Source: CAIYQJ01 sp963717255
GTDB taxonomy: Bacteria > Chloroflexota > Limnocylindria > Limnocylindrales > CSP1-4
Direction of reading: 5' to 3'
Assembly: GCA_963717255.1 (NCBI GenBank)
Contig: CAVQVT010000013.1
Coordinates: 124,001 to 188,000 of the forward strand
DNA length: 64,000 nt
Of this stretch, positions 50,459-59,808 are shown piece by piece; position 1 is the first letter of the stretch, and each line of letters begins with the position of its first letter. A program made the translations under genes and the position numbers. Under the pieces are notes generated by a model. That model was given only the letters and a program-made list of their open reading frames with translations. It was not told the origin of the DNA and did not search any database.

Positions 50459-53400
50459 CTACTTCGAGCCGATCGACACGCTCCCGCCCGGGACCGTGGT
50501 CCCGACGTCCGCCGCTCCCTCGAGCTGCATGACGGCGGGCTCCCACGTGAAGGCGCCCTCGTTGACGACCCGGGCCGCGTACCGGAGGGTGGCCTCCCGG
50601 ATCGGCTTGCCCGCCGCGTCCACGCGCGCAGGGTTCCCGACGCAGAACGTGACCCGCTGGCCCACGACGCTCGCCGGTCCCACGACATCACCCCCGGCGC
50701 CGATGTCCCATGACGTCATCGGCGCGAGCCCGCTCGGGACCTCCTCGACGACCTCGTAGCACGTCGCGTCGGGGGCGGACGGGGCGAAGGCGACGTGCAT
50801 CTCGATCGTCACGGGGTGGTCCACGGGCAGCGCGCTGGTCGGGAGCCGCCGGGTCAGGGTCAGGGCAGTGTCGCGCGGGAGCGCCGCCGGGTCCGCAGGC
50901 ACGCGCCAGGCGACGGCCAGGCCCGTCTTCCCGGCGACGGACTCCAGCCGCAGCCCTGCGCGCTGCGCCGCGCTCAGGACGAGCGTCTCGGACTCGCCCT
51001 GGTCGAGCCGGACCTCGGTCCGCTCGCCGTCGAGCGTGTAGGCGAACGCCGCGGCCTCGGCCGGTGTGCGCTCGAGCGCGCCCTGCGCCGCAGTCACGAG
51101 CTCGAGCGCGAGGGAGCTCTCGTGGGACGGCTGGGTGCGGACGTAGTCCATCATCGACGGGGCGAGCGGGTCGCCCACCCGTGCCGCGAGGACCGCGAGG
51201 AGCGCCGTCGCTTCGGTCGTCCGGTCCGGGGCGCCGATCTGGAGGCGGACCCACGGGCCCAGCTGTTCGCCGTGGCGCGAGAGCAGATCGCGCTCGATGG
51301 CGGTCGCAGAGGCGTCGTCCCCGGCGGCGGCATAGCCGAGACCCAGGTACAGCTGCTCGGTAACGCCGAGGTCGCCCAGGGCCCGGGCGGCGTCGAGCTC
51401 GTCGGTGACCGGCTCGCCCAGCGCGGACAGGCCGGCGAGGGTCGCGATCCGCAGGTCGCGCAAGGTCGCCTCGTCCTCGCGCACCGCCTCGAGCGCCTGG
51501 CGCAGGCCGCCCGCATCGAGCGCGACAGGCGCCAGGACCGCCACGCGGGCGGCCACCCACGGGTCGAGGCCCCCGTACGGCAGGAGGCTTGCCCCGGCGG
51601 ACCGCACGCCGGTCTCGTCCTCGGACACTCCGACCGGGTACCTCGTCGCGTCGAATGTCTCCGGCGGCAGCGAGCCGGGATCCCGGCCGAAGGTCCCGAC
51701 GAGCAGCCCGTGGGCGATCGAGGCGGCGATGGCCCGGTCGAGGCGCAGGCCCGCCGGCTCGACGAACGCGTCGAGGTAGGGCACGTAGCGGCCGCGGCCT
51801 GCGTCGGTGAACGTGTACGTCGCCGCCTCGTCCCCCGCGATGGCAGGCAGCGGGTCGCCGACCTCCACGAACTCCGTCCGGGCGGCGCTCAGGCGGGACT
51901 GCACGACGTCGAACGTCCGGACGAGGCGGTCGGTGAGCGCGTTCCCGGCAGCGTCGAGGCGCGTCGGCGAGGTCACGGCGATGACGAGCGTCTGGCTGCC
52001 GAGCGCCAGCTCCGGCAGCGGCAGGTCCACGTCGCGGAAGGCGGTGCCGGAGAGGGACGTCTCCGCAAGGCCCAGCGACGCCGAGCTGACGGTGAAGACG
52101 ACCGGGTCGCCGGGCCGCAGGGCGTCCCCGAAGGCGCGGAGCCGGATGACCGGCCGGTCGCTGGCAAGGTAGTCGTCGGCGGCGGTCGCGTCGGCGAAGA
52201 GCGGCAGCCCGACGGGGACGAGCAGGTCGTCGACCCCGGCCTCCAGGTCGGCCGTCATGGCCGAGACGGAGACGTGCCACGACGTGAGGTCATCGGACAG
52301 GTGGACCGTCGTCGTCGCCCGCCCGGACGCATCCGTGGCGAGGGCCCGGAAGGCGACGGTGTCCCTGAAGTCGCTCCGCAGGTTCGCGGTCGTCGAGCCC
52401 CCCTCGCCCTCGGGCCCGGCGTCCACCGGGACCTGGTGGGTGGAGGTGAGGCGGACGATCCCGCTGTCCACCGGTGCGTAGAGCCGCTCGAGGGGATCGG
52501 GCACGGAGGCCCGGCCCATCGCGAACAGCTTCTCGTCCACCGCCTGGAGGATGACGCTCGCCGCGGCCGGGCGACCGGCGGCGTCCCGGGTGGTGATCGT
52601 CAGGGTCGCGTCCTCGCCCGGCCGGTAGCGCGCCCGGTCGGCGGTCACCGTGACGGCGAGCTGGCGCTCGGTCGTGTCGAATTCGGCCCAGGCCGCCGCC
52701 TTCGGGGCGTAGGTCGATCCAGTGAACCGGACCCCGATGACGAAGATGCGCGGCGCGTCCGCGGCCGTGAACGTGCGCTCGAACACCGGTGAGGTCGAGA
52801 CGGTGGCCGCCTGCAGCCCACGCTGCGCGACGACGTACAGGAAGCGCTCCGGCGGGGTGGCGTCGACCGGCACGCCTCCACTGGCCATCCGCCACGTCAC
52901 CCGGTCGCCGATGCCGTACGGCTTCGATCCGGCCTCCTCGCCTCCCACGGTCTGGAACCGGACACCGGCCTCCGCCGCCCAGGGATCGAACGCGGCGGCG
53001 ATGTAGATCCGGCGCCGCGCCGCGCGTCCCTGCGCGTCCGCGGTCTCGGCGGTGACCTCGTAGTCATGGTCGGCGTTCGGCGCGGCGACCTTGACGGCGA
53101 ACCGGCCGTCCGCGCCGGTCCGCACCGTGAGCGTCCGCACCGTCTTCCGCTGCTCGTCGTACTCGTACCGGGGCACGACCGTCTTCTCGATGAAGTCGTA
53201 GTCGGTGCCGACCTGCCGGCGCACCGGGACCAGCTCGGTCACGGTCACCGTGACGGTCGCACGCGGCACGGGCGCGCCGTCGGGGTCCTCGGACCCCGCA
53301 TCGCCGGCCCCCCAGGTCCCGGCCGCGATGGCCGCCTCGACCTTGGCGAGATCCACCTCGTCGACCGAGCCCGTCACGCGCAGCGTCCGCCCGTCGAGGC

Positions 53401-55618
53401 GGCCGTCGAGGTCGACGTCGTGCGAGGTCGGGAAGACGATCACGGCCTCGGCGGCGTTGATGTCGGCCTCCTCCTGGCCCGCGGGGCGGACACCTACCGT
53501 CTCGCTTCGGCCGTCCGTGTCCCAGTGGCACCAATCGTCGGAGCAGTCGTCGACCGCCATGGCGACGGCCTGCACCTCATGACCCGAGGCGTCGGTCGTT
53601 CCCGACCGCTCCGCCCCGGAGGGGAGGAAGTACGTGACCCGCAGGTCCGGCGCGGCCGAGCCGTCGAAGAAGGACGCGGTGGTCGTCCACTGCACGGTGG
53701 TGTCGCTGAAGACGGCCCGTCGGTCGGGCTCGAGAGCGAGGGCGTACGCGGGCTTGCGGATGACCCCGATCTCCACGTAGGCCGAGGCGACGACGCGGCC
53801 GCCGACCACGGCCTGGAGCCGGTAGAAGCCGACCGGCAGGCCCGACACGGGCAGCGACGCGCTGAACGTCCCGACCCGGTCGGGCGTCGCGTCCGCCCGG
53901 GCGTCCACCGGCGGGTTCTCCGAGGACGCTGAGTCGTTGCGGACCAGGCGCAGCTCGACGGTCGACGGGACGGAGCCGTCGTCGCGCCCGCGCAGGTAGC
54001 CCCACACGTCGATCACGTCGGTCGTCCGATAGAGCTCCCGCTCGGTGAGCAGCATCGACCAGTACGTCGCATCCGCGGAGCCGGTCATCTCCCACCACTC
54101 GCCGCGGTAGATGCTGCCGTCCCATGCGACCTCGAAGGGGACCAGGACCGCATCGCCGGCGGGTGAGTCCACTTCCAGCAGCGGAGGGGTGTCCGGGACC
54201 TCGCGGTCTCCAGCCTCGGCCGGCGGCACCAGGGCGTCGGGCGTCGGCCCCACCACGAGGCCGTCCGCGCCGGAGCGTCCGATCGGGACCCCTCCGAACA
54301 CCCGTGCGGTCGCGGCCGCGATCGGGCCGCCGGTAGACACGTCGTTGACCCACACGACCGTCCGGTCGGTCAGCACCGACACCCACGCCGAGACGGGCGT
54401 CACCTGGAGGAAGGCCTGGCTGGGGCGATCGCCGGCGATCTCGATGATGTACCAGCCCTTGGGCAGCGGCTCCGGGAACCGGATCGTGCCGCCGTTCCCC
54501 TCGGCGAGCGGCTGGATCGTCGCCGTGAAGGAGGCCGCGACCGGCAGTCCCGCGGTCGGCATCATCGGCGCCGAGAAGGTCGTCCACCGCGGCGCCGCGA
54601 GGAAGTCCGCCAGGATCCCGGCGGCGACGTCGAGCGTCGGGATGCGGTAGACGCGGATCGGCGCCTTCGTGAGGGTCGCCGGCGGCTGGTCGGTCCCGGC
54701 CGTGTCGGGGACGATCGTCTCGACGCCGACGACGGTCGCCTCCGTCGGGCTGGTCTCGACGGCCTCGCGGGCGAACCGCAGCCATGGCGCGACCTCGCTC
54801 GTGCCGGCCGTCTCGAACCTGAACACCACGTCGGACGCGAGCGCGAGGTCCGTGCCGGAACGCTGCAGGCCGCCGCTGACGGTCACCGTGTACAGGGTCC
54901 CGTCCGCGAGGGCGTCGGGCACGAAGACCTGGGTGCGGCCGTGTCTCTCGAAGCGCCCGGTCGCCGCCGGCTCGATCCTGAAGTGGTCGCGCATGTCGGC
55001 GACCCCGTCCTGGTCGAAGGTCACCTCGATGCCGGTCCGGGTCGGCACGGCCGTGACCCGATCTCCGGGGATCGTGCTCAGGACGTGGACGGGAGAGCGG
55101 ACGCGGAAGGCCCAGGACGCGGCCAGGGACCCGTCCGGGGCCTGCAGGATGAAGCGGTACTGGGTCCCGGGGACGAGCCCGTGCCGCGGGGCGAGGGTCG
55201 CGGTCCGCGGGTCGGGTCCGGCCGCGACGGCCAGCTCCACCTGGGGGCTGACCTGGAGGCGGGCAGCCATCGTCATGGCGGGCTCACCGGTCCGGCTCGT
55301 CAGAGCGAAGCGCGTGTCGGGAGCGACGCCCGCCTCGTCGCGCGGACCAGCCTCGAGCGTCGCGACGGGCGCGAGGGGTGCCAGCACCACGCTGTGCCAG
55401 GTCGCGTCGGCGCTCTGCGCGGGAGAGGCGGCGGGGCTCGCGCCGGGCGAGGACTCCGCGATGGACGGGGACGCGGCGGCGGACGGCGAGGCCGGGGGGG
55501 TCGATCGCGGTGGCGGCGCGACCAGCAGCCATGCCGCGGCGATGCCCACGACCGCGACCGCGGCGGCGACGGCGAGCCGCGGCGGGGTGGGACGCCAGGA
55601 ACGTTCGCTCCCGGCCAT
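50459..55618 (-). CDS. Alpha-2-macroglobulin-family protein, membrane-anchored
   Basis: This 1719-residue exported protein has an uncleaved signal anchor (LAVAAAVAVVGIAAAWLLVA near residue 13), a Ser/Ala/Pro linker, an Ig-like Big_5-type domain (VRSPVHVLSTIPGDRV onward), several macroglobulin beta-domains, the bait-region lead YRPGEDATLTITTRDAAGRP followed by VDEKLFAMG, the A2M core VHLSDDLTSWHVSVSAMTAD, and a helical thioester-like domain (GGLDPWVAARVAVLAP). The CxEQ thioester is absent, so covalent trapping of proteases is unlikely. There is no adjacent penicillin-binding protein 1C gene, the usual partner. GGGAG precedes ATG 55618; the frame is open further but without a signal peptide. 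Confidence 0.88.
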   Translation of the reverse strand: MAGSERSWRPTPPRLAVAAAVAVVGIAAAWLLVAPPPRSTPPASPSAAASPSIAESSPGASPAASPAQSADATWHSVVLAPLAPVATLEAGPRDEAGVAPDTRFALTSRTGEPAMTMAARLQVSPQVELAVAAGPDPRTATLAPRHGLVPGTQYRFILQAPDGSLAASWAFRVRSPVHVLSTIPGDRVTAVPTRTGIEVTFDQDGVADMRDHFRIEPAATGRFERHGRTQVFVPDALADGTLYTVTVSGGLQRSGTDLALASDVVFRFETAGTSEVAPWLRFAREAVETSPTEATVVGVETIVPDTAGTDQPPATLTKAPIRVYRIPTLDVAAGILADFLAAPRWTTFSAPMMPTAGLPVAASFTATIQPLAEGNGGTIRFPEPLPKGWYIIEIAGDRPSQAFLQVTPVSAWVSVLTDRTVVWVNDVSTGGPIAAATARVFGGVPIGRSGADGLVVGPTPDALVPPAEAGDREVPDTPPLLEVDSPAGDAVLVPFEVAWDGSIYRGEWWEMTGSADATYWSMLLTERELYRTTDVIDVWGYLRGRDDGSVPSTVELRLVRNDSASSENPPVDARADATPDRVGTFSASLPVSGLPVGFYRLQAVVGGRVVASAYVEIGVIRKPAYALALEPDRRAVFSDTTVQWTTTASFFDGSAAPDLRVTYFLPSGAERSGTTDASGHEVQAVAMAVDDCSDDWCHWDTDGRSETVGVRPAGQEEADINAAEAVIVFPTSHDVDLDGRLDGRTLRVTGSVDEVDLAKVEAAIAAGTWGAGDAGSEDPDGAPVPRATVTVTVTELVPVRRQVGTDYDFIEKTVVPRYEYDEQRKTVRTLTVRTGADGRFAVKVAAPNADHDYEVTAETADAQGRAARRRIYIAAAFDPWAAEAGVRFQTVGGEEAGSKPYGIGDRVTWRMASGGVPVDATPPERFLYVVAQRGLQAATVSTSPVFERTFTAADAPRIFVIGVRFTGSTYAPKAAAWAEFDTTERQLAVTVTADRARYRPGEDATLTITTRDAAGRPAAASVILQAVDEKLFAMGRASVPDPLERLYAPVDSGIVRLTSTHQVPVDAGPEGEGGSTTANLRSDFRDTVAFRALATDASGRATTTVHLSDDLTSWHVSVSAMTADLEAGVDDLLVPVGLPLFADATAADDYLASDRPVIRLRAFGDALRPGDPVVFTVSSASLGLAETSLSGTAFRDVDLPLPELALGSQTLVIAVTSPTRLDAAGNALTDRLVRTFDVVQSRLSAARTEFVEVGDPLPAIAGDEAATYTFTDAGRGRYVPYLDAFVEPAGLRLDRAIAASIAHGLLVGTFGRDPGSLPPETFDATRYPVGVSEDETGVRSAGASLLPYGGLDPWVAARVAVLAPVALDAGGLRQALEAVREDEATLRDLRIATLAGLSALGEPVTDELDAARALGDLGVTEQLYLGLGYAAAGDDASATAIERDLLSRHGEQLGPWVRLQIGAPDRTTEATALLAVLAARVGDPLAPSMMDYVRTQPSHESSLALELVTAAQGALERTPAEAAAFAYTLDGERTEVRLDQGESETLVLSAAQRAGLRLESVAGKTGLAVAWRVPADPAALPRDTALTLTRRLPTSALPVDHPVTIEMHVAFAPSAPDATCYEVVEEVPSGLAPMTSWDIGAGGDVVGPASVVGQRVTFCVGNPARVDAAGKPIREATLRYAARVVNEGAFTWEPAVMQLEGAADVGTTVPGGSVSIGSK

Positions 55619-56064
55619 CGTGATGGTCTCCCTTCGATCGACGCCCGACGCCGGGCGGCCCTCCCGGGTGAAGGGTCGCCCGCTCGTCACCCAGTAGGAC
55701 GATGCGGCGGCCACGCATGGTGCGCCAGAGGCGTCGGTCCCGATGTGGGCCGGTGGTCGCCCATTCGAGGGATGGCCGGGATCGTCAGGCGCCAACGCTG
55801 TGGAGCGCGAAGGAAGAGGCCCCTCTGCTGGGTAGAGTTCGGGCGCTAGACCTGCGAACTCGCCGGCGGAGGGACCTGAGGTCCACGGTACCACCGGCCG
55901 CCTCCCACGTGAAGCGGTATCGTGAGGGTGCCGCGCCTGGCCGTTCGGCGGCCTGGCCCCGATCCCGATGCCGGGAAAGCGATCGCCGACACGTGGCGCC
56001 GCGGCGCTGGAGTGGGATCGGGAGGTCGCGAACTCGACGAACGCCCGGGAAGGGAGGGACTGCG

Positions 56065-56481
56065 ATGACCCGTCCCCGCGCTACCGGTGTCTGGATCTCC
56101 GCCACCTCGGCCAGGGTGTTGCGGTGGGGCCCGGAGCTCACCCTGCGCCTCCGCATCGACTCCACGGTCCCCGGACGACACCGCTCGACCGGACGGCCAC
56201 CCACCGAGAAGCACCCGGCCGGCGAGGGCCATCGCGACGAGCACATGCGGACCTTCTTCGTCGAGGTCGTCCGACTGCTGCCGGTCGACGACGATCTGCT
56301 GCTGGTCGGTGACGGCGAGGTGGTCGAACATCTCGCCGAGCAGCTCCGCACGCACGACGACAGCCACGGCCGCACGCGGCGGATCGAGGTCGAGAAGAGC
56401 GGCCCGCTCACCGAGCGTCAGTTGCTCGCGCGGATCCGCACCTTCGCCGGATCACCGGCCAAACGCCAGCTGCCCCGCTGA
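56065..56481 (+). CDS. Small protein resembling the eRF1-like/baeRF C-terminal domain
   Basis: This 138-residue protein has a strong ribosome-binding site (AGGGAGGGAC). The middle and C-terminal parts (HRDEHMRTFFVEVVRLLPVD, LLLVGDGEVVEHLAEQLRTHD, then GPLTERQLLARIRTFAG) resemble the last domain of bacterial/archaeal release-factor-like proteins of the eRF1/Vms1 type. The N-terminal peptidyl-tRNA-binding domain is absent, so it could be a stand-alone ribosome- or tRNA-associated protein. The call is by motif resemblance only. Confidence 0.55.
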   Translation: MTRPRATGVWISATSARVLRWGPELTLRLRIDSTVPGRHRSTGRPPTEKHPAGEGHRDEHMRTFFVEVVRLLPVDDDLLLVGDGEVVEHLAEQLRTHDDSHGRTRRIEVEKSGPLTERQLLARIRTFAGSPAKRQLPR

Positions 56482-56523
56482 CGTCTGTCGGGCCCGGGAC
56501 GCCACCGTTTCGGCCTGGAGACC

Positions 56524-56563
56524 TGGCGCGCCCGGAGGGCTTGGGCCACGCACGAACAACCAC
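56524..56563. repeat. Dispersed intergenic repeat, copy 4
   Basis: TGGCGCGCCCGGAGGGCTTG to CGAACAACCAC, downstream of the eRF1-like gene and of the decayed minus-strand gene. Confidence 0.7.
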
Positions 56564-56645
56564 CGCAGGTCGATCGAGGGCGTCGATCCCGGCCGTACGA
56601 ACGGCCGACCCCCTGCCTGTATCCCCCCTCCTGACGCCAGAACCC

Positions 56646-56679
56646 AGCGAGGCCGCTCGCCCGAGCGAGCGGCCTCGCT
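56646..56679. terminator. Perfect 14-bp hairpin
   Basis: AGCGAGGCCGCTCG (56646-56659) pairs with CGAGCGGCCTCGCT (56666-56679) around a 6-base loop. It lies between the convergent eRF1-like gene and the decayed minus-strand gene. There is no T-run. Confidence 0.7.
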
Positions 56680-56705
56680 GTTCCAAGCCCGGGAGGGCCC
56701 AACGG

Positions 56706-57010
56706 CTACCCCGCGGCGACCGCGATCCGCTCGGTGTCCAGGACAAGGTCGGACGGCGACTTCATCGGGATGCCCAGGTCAACACCGTGGATCGCCTTGA
56801 CCGCCCGAGGAACCAGGCGGTGAAGGCGTCGGTGGCGCTCACCATCTGGCCGAAGGACCGGGCTGGGTCGCCTCCTTCGAGCGTGACGATCACCAGGTCG
56901 CCCATCGGGTCGGCTGGAGGAACGAGCGCTCGTGGACGCCGACGCGTCCCCGCGACTCGGCGAACTCGGCCTGGCGCGGCCCCTCGAGCGGAGGTCGGTT
57001 CGAGAGAAGG
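56706..57010 (-). pseudogene. Decayed conserved gene with two frameshifts
   Basis: On the minus strand three consecutive pieces read as one protein but lie in different frames: GPRQAEFAESRGRVGVHERS with FLQPT; then PMGDLVIVTLEGGDPARSFG with QMVSATDAFTAWFL; then KAIHGVDLGIPMKSPSDLVL with DTERIAVAAG and a stop at 56706. Missing or extra bases near 56908 and 56800 break it. No start is intact. The family is a small conserved protein of unknown role. Confidence 0.65.
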
Positions 57011-57129
57011 CTTCGACGCCGGCCGGCCTCGCGTCATGCACGAATCATCCGCAAGCGCATACTCCGCGTCCTGCGCTGGGTCGGCGCCCCGCCATCTGGC
57101 ACCCAGACGCACTTCCGGAAGGAGACTGC

Positions 57130-57396
57130 ATGCCGAAGATCGTGGTCACTGCGTCGGTCACGGATGTCGAGGCGTGGCTGAAGTTCAAGCCGGAGCTCGT
57201 CGCACAGATGTCCGCCGTCGCGTCGGACGGCACCAGCTACGTCGCGATGGATGGCAGCGACCGCGTCGCCACCACATGGGTCGTCCCTGACCTCGAGGCA
57301 TTCCAGGCGGCACAGACTGCAGCCTCTCCCGAGATGGCCGCGGCGATGGAGCGGTACGGGATGATCCCACCCGTGACGATCTACATCGAGAAGTAG
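57130..57396 (+). CDS. Small conserved hypothetical protein
   Basis: This 88-residue protein has AAGGAGAC upstream of the ATG. Sequence features are VVTASVTDVEAWLKFKPELV, YVAMDGSDRVATTWVVPDLE and the ending PPVTIYIEK. The beta-alpha-beta pattern resembles antibiotic-biosynthesis monooxygenase-like or dimeric ferredoxin-like folds, but no catalytic residue is assigned. It is divergent from a decayed gene. Confidence 0.68.
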   Translation: MPKIVVTASVTDVEAWLKFKPELVAQMSAVASDGTSYVAMDGSDRVATTWVVPDLEAFQAAQTAASPEMAAAMERYGMIPPVTIYIEK

Positions 57397-57955
57397 CCGG
57401 ATCCCGGCCGGCCGTCGCAACGCGCAGGTGCGCCGGCCCCGCCGGGTCGTGCGAACCGCTGACGGATCCCGCGACGGCCCGCCGCCAAGGTGGCCCGGCG
57501 CGCCCGGAGGGCATCGGACGCGTGCGGGCAACCATCGTGAACGAGTTCGTGGCGGGGTCGGTCGAGGCTCTTTGCCCCGCGTGGCTCCGACGCCCAGGTA
57601 GCGCGACCCGGGCCATGAGCCGGGCCTGGTCGGGGCGCGAGGATCAGCGCCGACACACGATCACCAAGCTCGGTGATCCCTGTTACGAACGTTCGGAGGC
57701 ACGGTCTCAGGGCGACGGAGATCGCGTCGGAGGGTCATCGAGAAGCGGCGAGGGGTCGGGCCGTGGCCCTGGCTCGCCAGTCGGCGTGCGTGGACGTGGT
57801 CCTTCCGACTTCGTCTGGGACAGGAAGCCCTTCCGACGACCATACTCCCCGTCTCCGCGAAGGTCGGCGTCCCAGCCAGGGCCCTCGCGGCGTACCCGAA
57901 GGAGACTCGACATGCCGCAGCTGTCGCGGACTTCCCGCGCACGGGGGAGCGCATC
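57397..57955. other. Long intergenic region
   Basis: These 559 bases hold one dispersed repeat copy (57496-57535), an inverted repeat GATCACC-n6-GGTGATC (57659-57678) and a CGAACGTTCG palindrome (57686-57695). No open frame looks like a protein. The palindromes may be operators or a terminator ahead of the lipoprotein gene. Confidence 0.5.
57496..57535. repeat. Dispersed intergenic repeat, copy 5
   Basis: CGGCGCGCCCGGAGGGCATC to GGGCAACCAT. This copy lies about 100 bases downstream of a plus-strand gene rather than a minus-strand one. Confidence 0.65.
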
Positions 57956-58495
57956 ATGAAGCGCCTCATCGCTCCACTCTCGCTCCTGTTCCTGGTCGCG
58001 CTGGCCGGCTGCTCGTCAACGCCGAGCACGGTGACATCCAGCCTGTCGCCTGCAGGGAGCGCGGTGACATCCAGCGTGTCGCCCACGGAGGCCGCGGTCG
58101 CATCGTCGCCCTCGGAGACGGCATCCCAGTCGGCCTCCGAAACGATCTCGCCGAGCGAAGCACCGACCTCGGCGCCGGTCGCCGGAGGCACGGCCACCGA
58201 CTTCTGTGGTGCGTTCAAGGAGCTTCAGGCGCTCAACGATGCCCCCTCTGGCGATCTCCGGAGCATGGGCGCACAGTTCCAGGCCGCTGCGGCCGACATG
58301 CGGAAGTACGCACCGGCCGAGATCAAGGATGCCGCCAATACCTATGCCGACGTCATGGACAGCATCGGGAAGGCGGCTGCAGGCGGGACCGTCGACGAAG
58401 CGGCACTGCAGAAGGCGATCTCGGATGGTATGGCCGGAAACGCGAAGAACATCGCCACGACTGCGGTCTGGGTCGCCAAGAACTGCAATCTCTGA
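57956..58495 (+). CDS. Putative lipoprotein
   Basis: This 179-residue protein has signal peptide and lipobox VALAGCSS, a 60-residue Ser/Thr/Pro linker with a 33-bp-spaced repeat, and a helical C-terminal domain starting at TATDFCGAFKELQALND and ending with VAKNCNL. Its two cysteines could pair. GGGGGAG precedes the ATG. Such short Ser-linked helical lipoproteins are common in actinobacteria and Chloroflexota; the role is unknown. Confidence 0.75.
   Translation: MKRLIAPLSLLFLVALAGCSSTPSTVTSSLSPAGSAVTSSVSPTEAAVASSPSETASQSASETISPSEAPTSAPVAGGTATDFCGAFKELQALNDAPSGDLRSMGAQFQAAAADMRKYAPAEIKDAANTYADVMDSIGKAAAGGTVDEAALQKAISDGMAGNAKNIATTAVWVAKNCNL
58030..58083. repeat. Imperfect repeat in a lipoprotein linker
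   Basis: A 21-base unit (58030-58050 and 58063-58083) recurs at a 33-base period with one mismatch and encodes Val-Thr-Ser-Ser-x-Ser-Pro. Confidence 0.7.
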
Positions 58496-58636
58496 CCGAG
58501 CCCGTTGCCATGTCGGGCGCGCCACGGATCGTGATGCCGCCGTTGCCGTGTGGTCAGCGGGGCGGATGGCGGATGGTCGATCAGCGACAACGCCGCCCGA
58601 ACGCCCCGGCGCCGCGGCGCCGGGCGGGGTGATCCA

Positions 58637-58906
58637 CTACCAGCGCTCGAGCCCGCCCCGATCCCGCGGAAGCGCGGCGGTGACCACTCGCCCGCACGCG
58701 CCCTTCACACGCGCCCCCCGCTCCTCGACTGAAGTCGCGCCGCCCGTGGGGATCATCTCGACCCAGTTCAACGTGACCAGCACGTAGACCTCTTCCTGCC
58801 GGTCACCCGGTCCAAGGGTCGCCGGGAGGTTGAGCGTGCCGAAGGCCGCCTTCGTCGCGGGCAGGATCGGCGTGTTCGCGGGCGACCCGCCGCAACCTGC
58901 CGCCAG
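58637..58906 (-). pseudogene. Possible decayed lipoprotein gene
   Basis: The minus strand reads GCGGSPANTPILPATKAAFG, then TLNLPATLGPGDRQEEVYVL and VTLNWVEMIPTGG, to a stop at 58637. It has protein-like composition and a lipobox-like LAAGC just upstream, but no start codon or signal peptide in frame. The rest of 58496-59049 shows only repeat copy 6. Confidence 0.35.
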
Positions 58907-58939
58907 ACACCTCGAAGCAGCGCGATCACGTAGGGAGGG

Positions 58940-58978
58940 TGGCGCGCCCCGAGGGGATCAGGCGCGAATGAACAACAG
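58940..58978. repeat. Dispersed intergenic repeat, copy 6
   Basis: TGGCGCGCCCCGAGGGGATC to ATGAACAACAG, about 70 bases downstream of the minus-strand methyltransferase. Confidence 0.6.
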
Positions 58979-59049
58979 GGGTATGGCAGGGACACTCCGG
59001 GGCGACGGGGCCAGGAACGCAGGCGGTCCAATGCTTCCGGCGCGACGGC

Positions 59050-59808
59050 CTACACCAGGCCGCGTGCCGCCCAGGCCATGGCGGTCGTCACGAATGGCTC
59101 CACCGGCACGCGACGCCGGCACCGGTCGCGCAGCTCCATGCGCCGATCCTCGTCAAGGCTCGCCAGGTACGCGCCGGCCGGGCCCACGCCGCGGGTGAAC
59201 GGCTCCCACCAGGCGTCGAAGCTCGCATGCTCAAGTCGCACGGACATGGTCGTCGCCTCGACATCGCGCAGCCCTGCGGCCCGGAACAACTCCTCCAGCT
59301 GGCCTTCGCGCGTGCCGGGCCGGTGCGACTCGTCATCGACGTCCGGATCCATCGCGCGTGCGGCGTCCCAGAAGAGCCGCAGGGGGCCACGGCCCCCGCC
59401 GTGATCCCAGACGCACGCGGCGACGGCACCGTCCGGTCGTGTGACGCGGCCCATCTCGGTCAGCCCGGCGATCGGGTCCCGCATGAAGTGCACGACCAGC
59501 TGCGCGAGGGCCGCGTCGAACGAATTGTCCGGGAACGGGAGGCTCTCGGCCGGCGCCTGTCGGATGTCGACGCCCGGATGGCGCGCTCGCGTCGCGGCCA
59601 CGAACGGCTCGGACGGATCGGTGGCCGCCACCGCAGAAGGCCCCAGCCGGCCGACCAGCTCGCCCGTCAGCGCTCCCGTGCCGCACCCGACGTCGAGCAC
59701 CCGCTGCCCGACGCGGAGAGAAGTGAGGTCCGCCATCTGACCGGACAGCAGGCGGGAGAACCGGCCCATGAAGTCGTCATAGGCATCGGCAGCGACCTCG
59801 AAGCTCAC
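59050..59808 (-). CDS. SAM-dependent methyltransferase
   Basis: This 252-residue class I methyltransferase has motif I RVLDVGCGTGALTGELVGRL near residue 35, then AATDPSEPFV, DIRQAPAESLPFPDNSFDAA and MGRVTRPDGAVAACVWDHGG. This is the UbiE/Methyltransf_11 pattern. The acceptor is unknown. GTG 59808 gives MSFEVAADAYDDFMGRFSRL, the usual opening of such enzymes; an ATG at 59859 is also in frame. Confidence 0.85.
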   Translation of the reverse strand: MSFEVAADAYDDFMGRFSRLLSGQMADLTSLRVGQRVLDVGCGTGALTGELVGRLGPSAVAATDPSEPFVAATRARHPGVDIRQAPAESLPFPDNSFDAALAQLVVHFMRDPIAGLTEMGRVTRPDGAVAACVWDHGGGRGPLRLFWDAARAMDPDVDDESHRPGTREGQLEELFRAAGLRDVEATTMSVRLEHASFDAWWEPFTRGVGPAGAYLASLDEDRRMELRDRCRRRVPVEPFVTTAMAWAARGLV

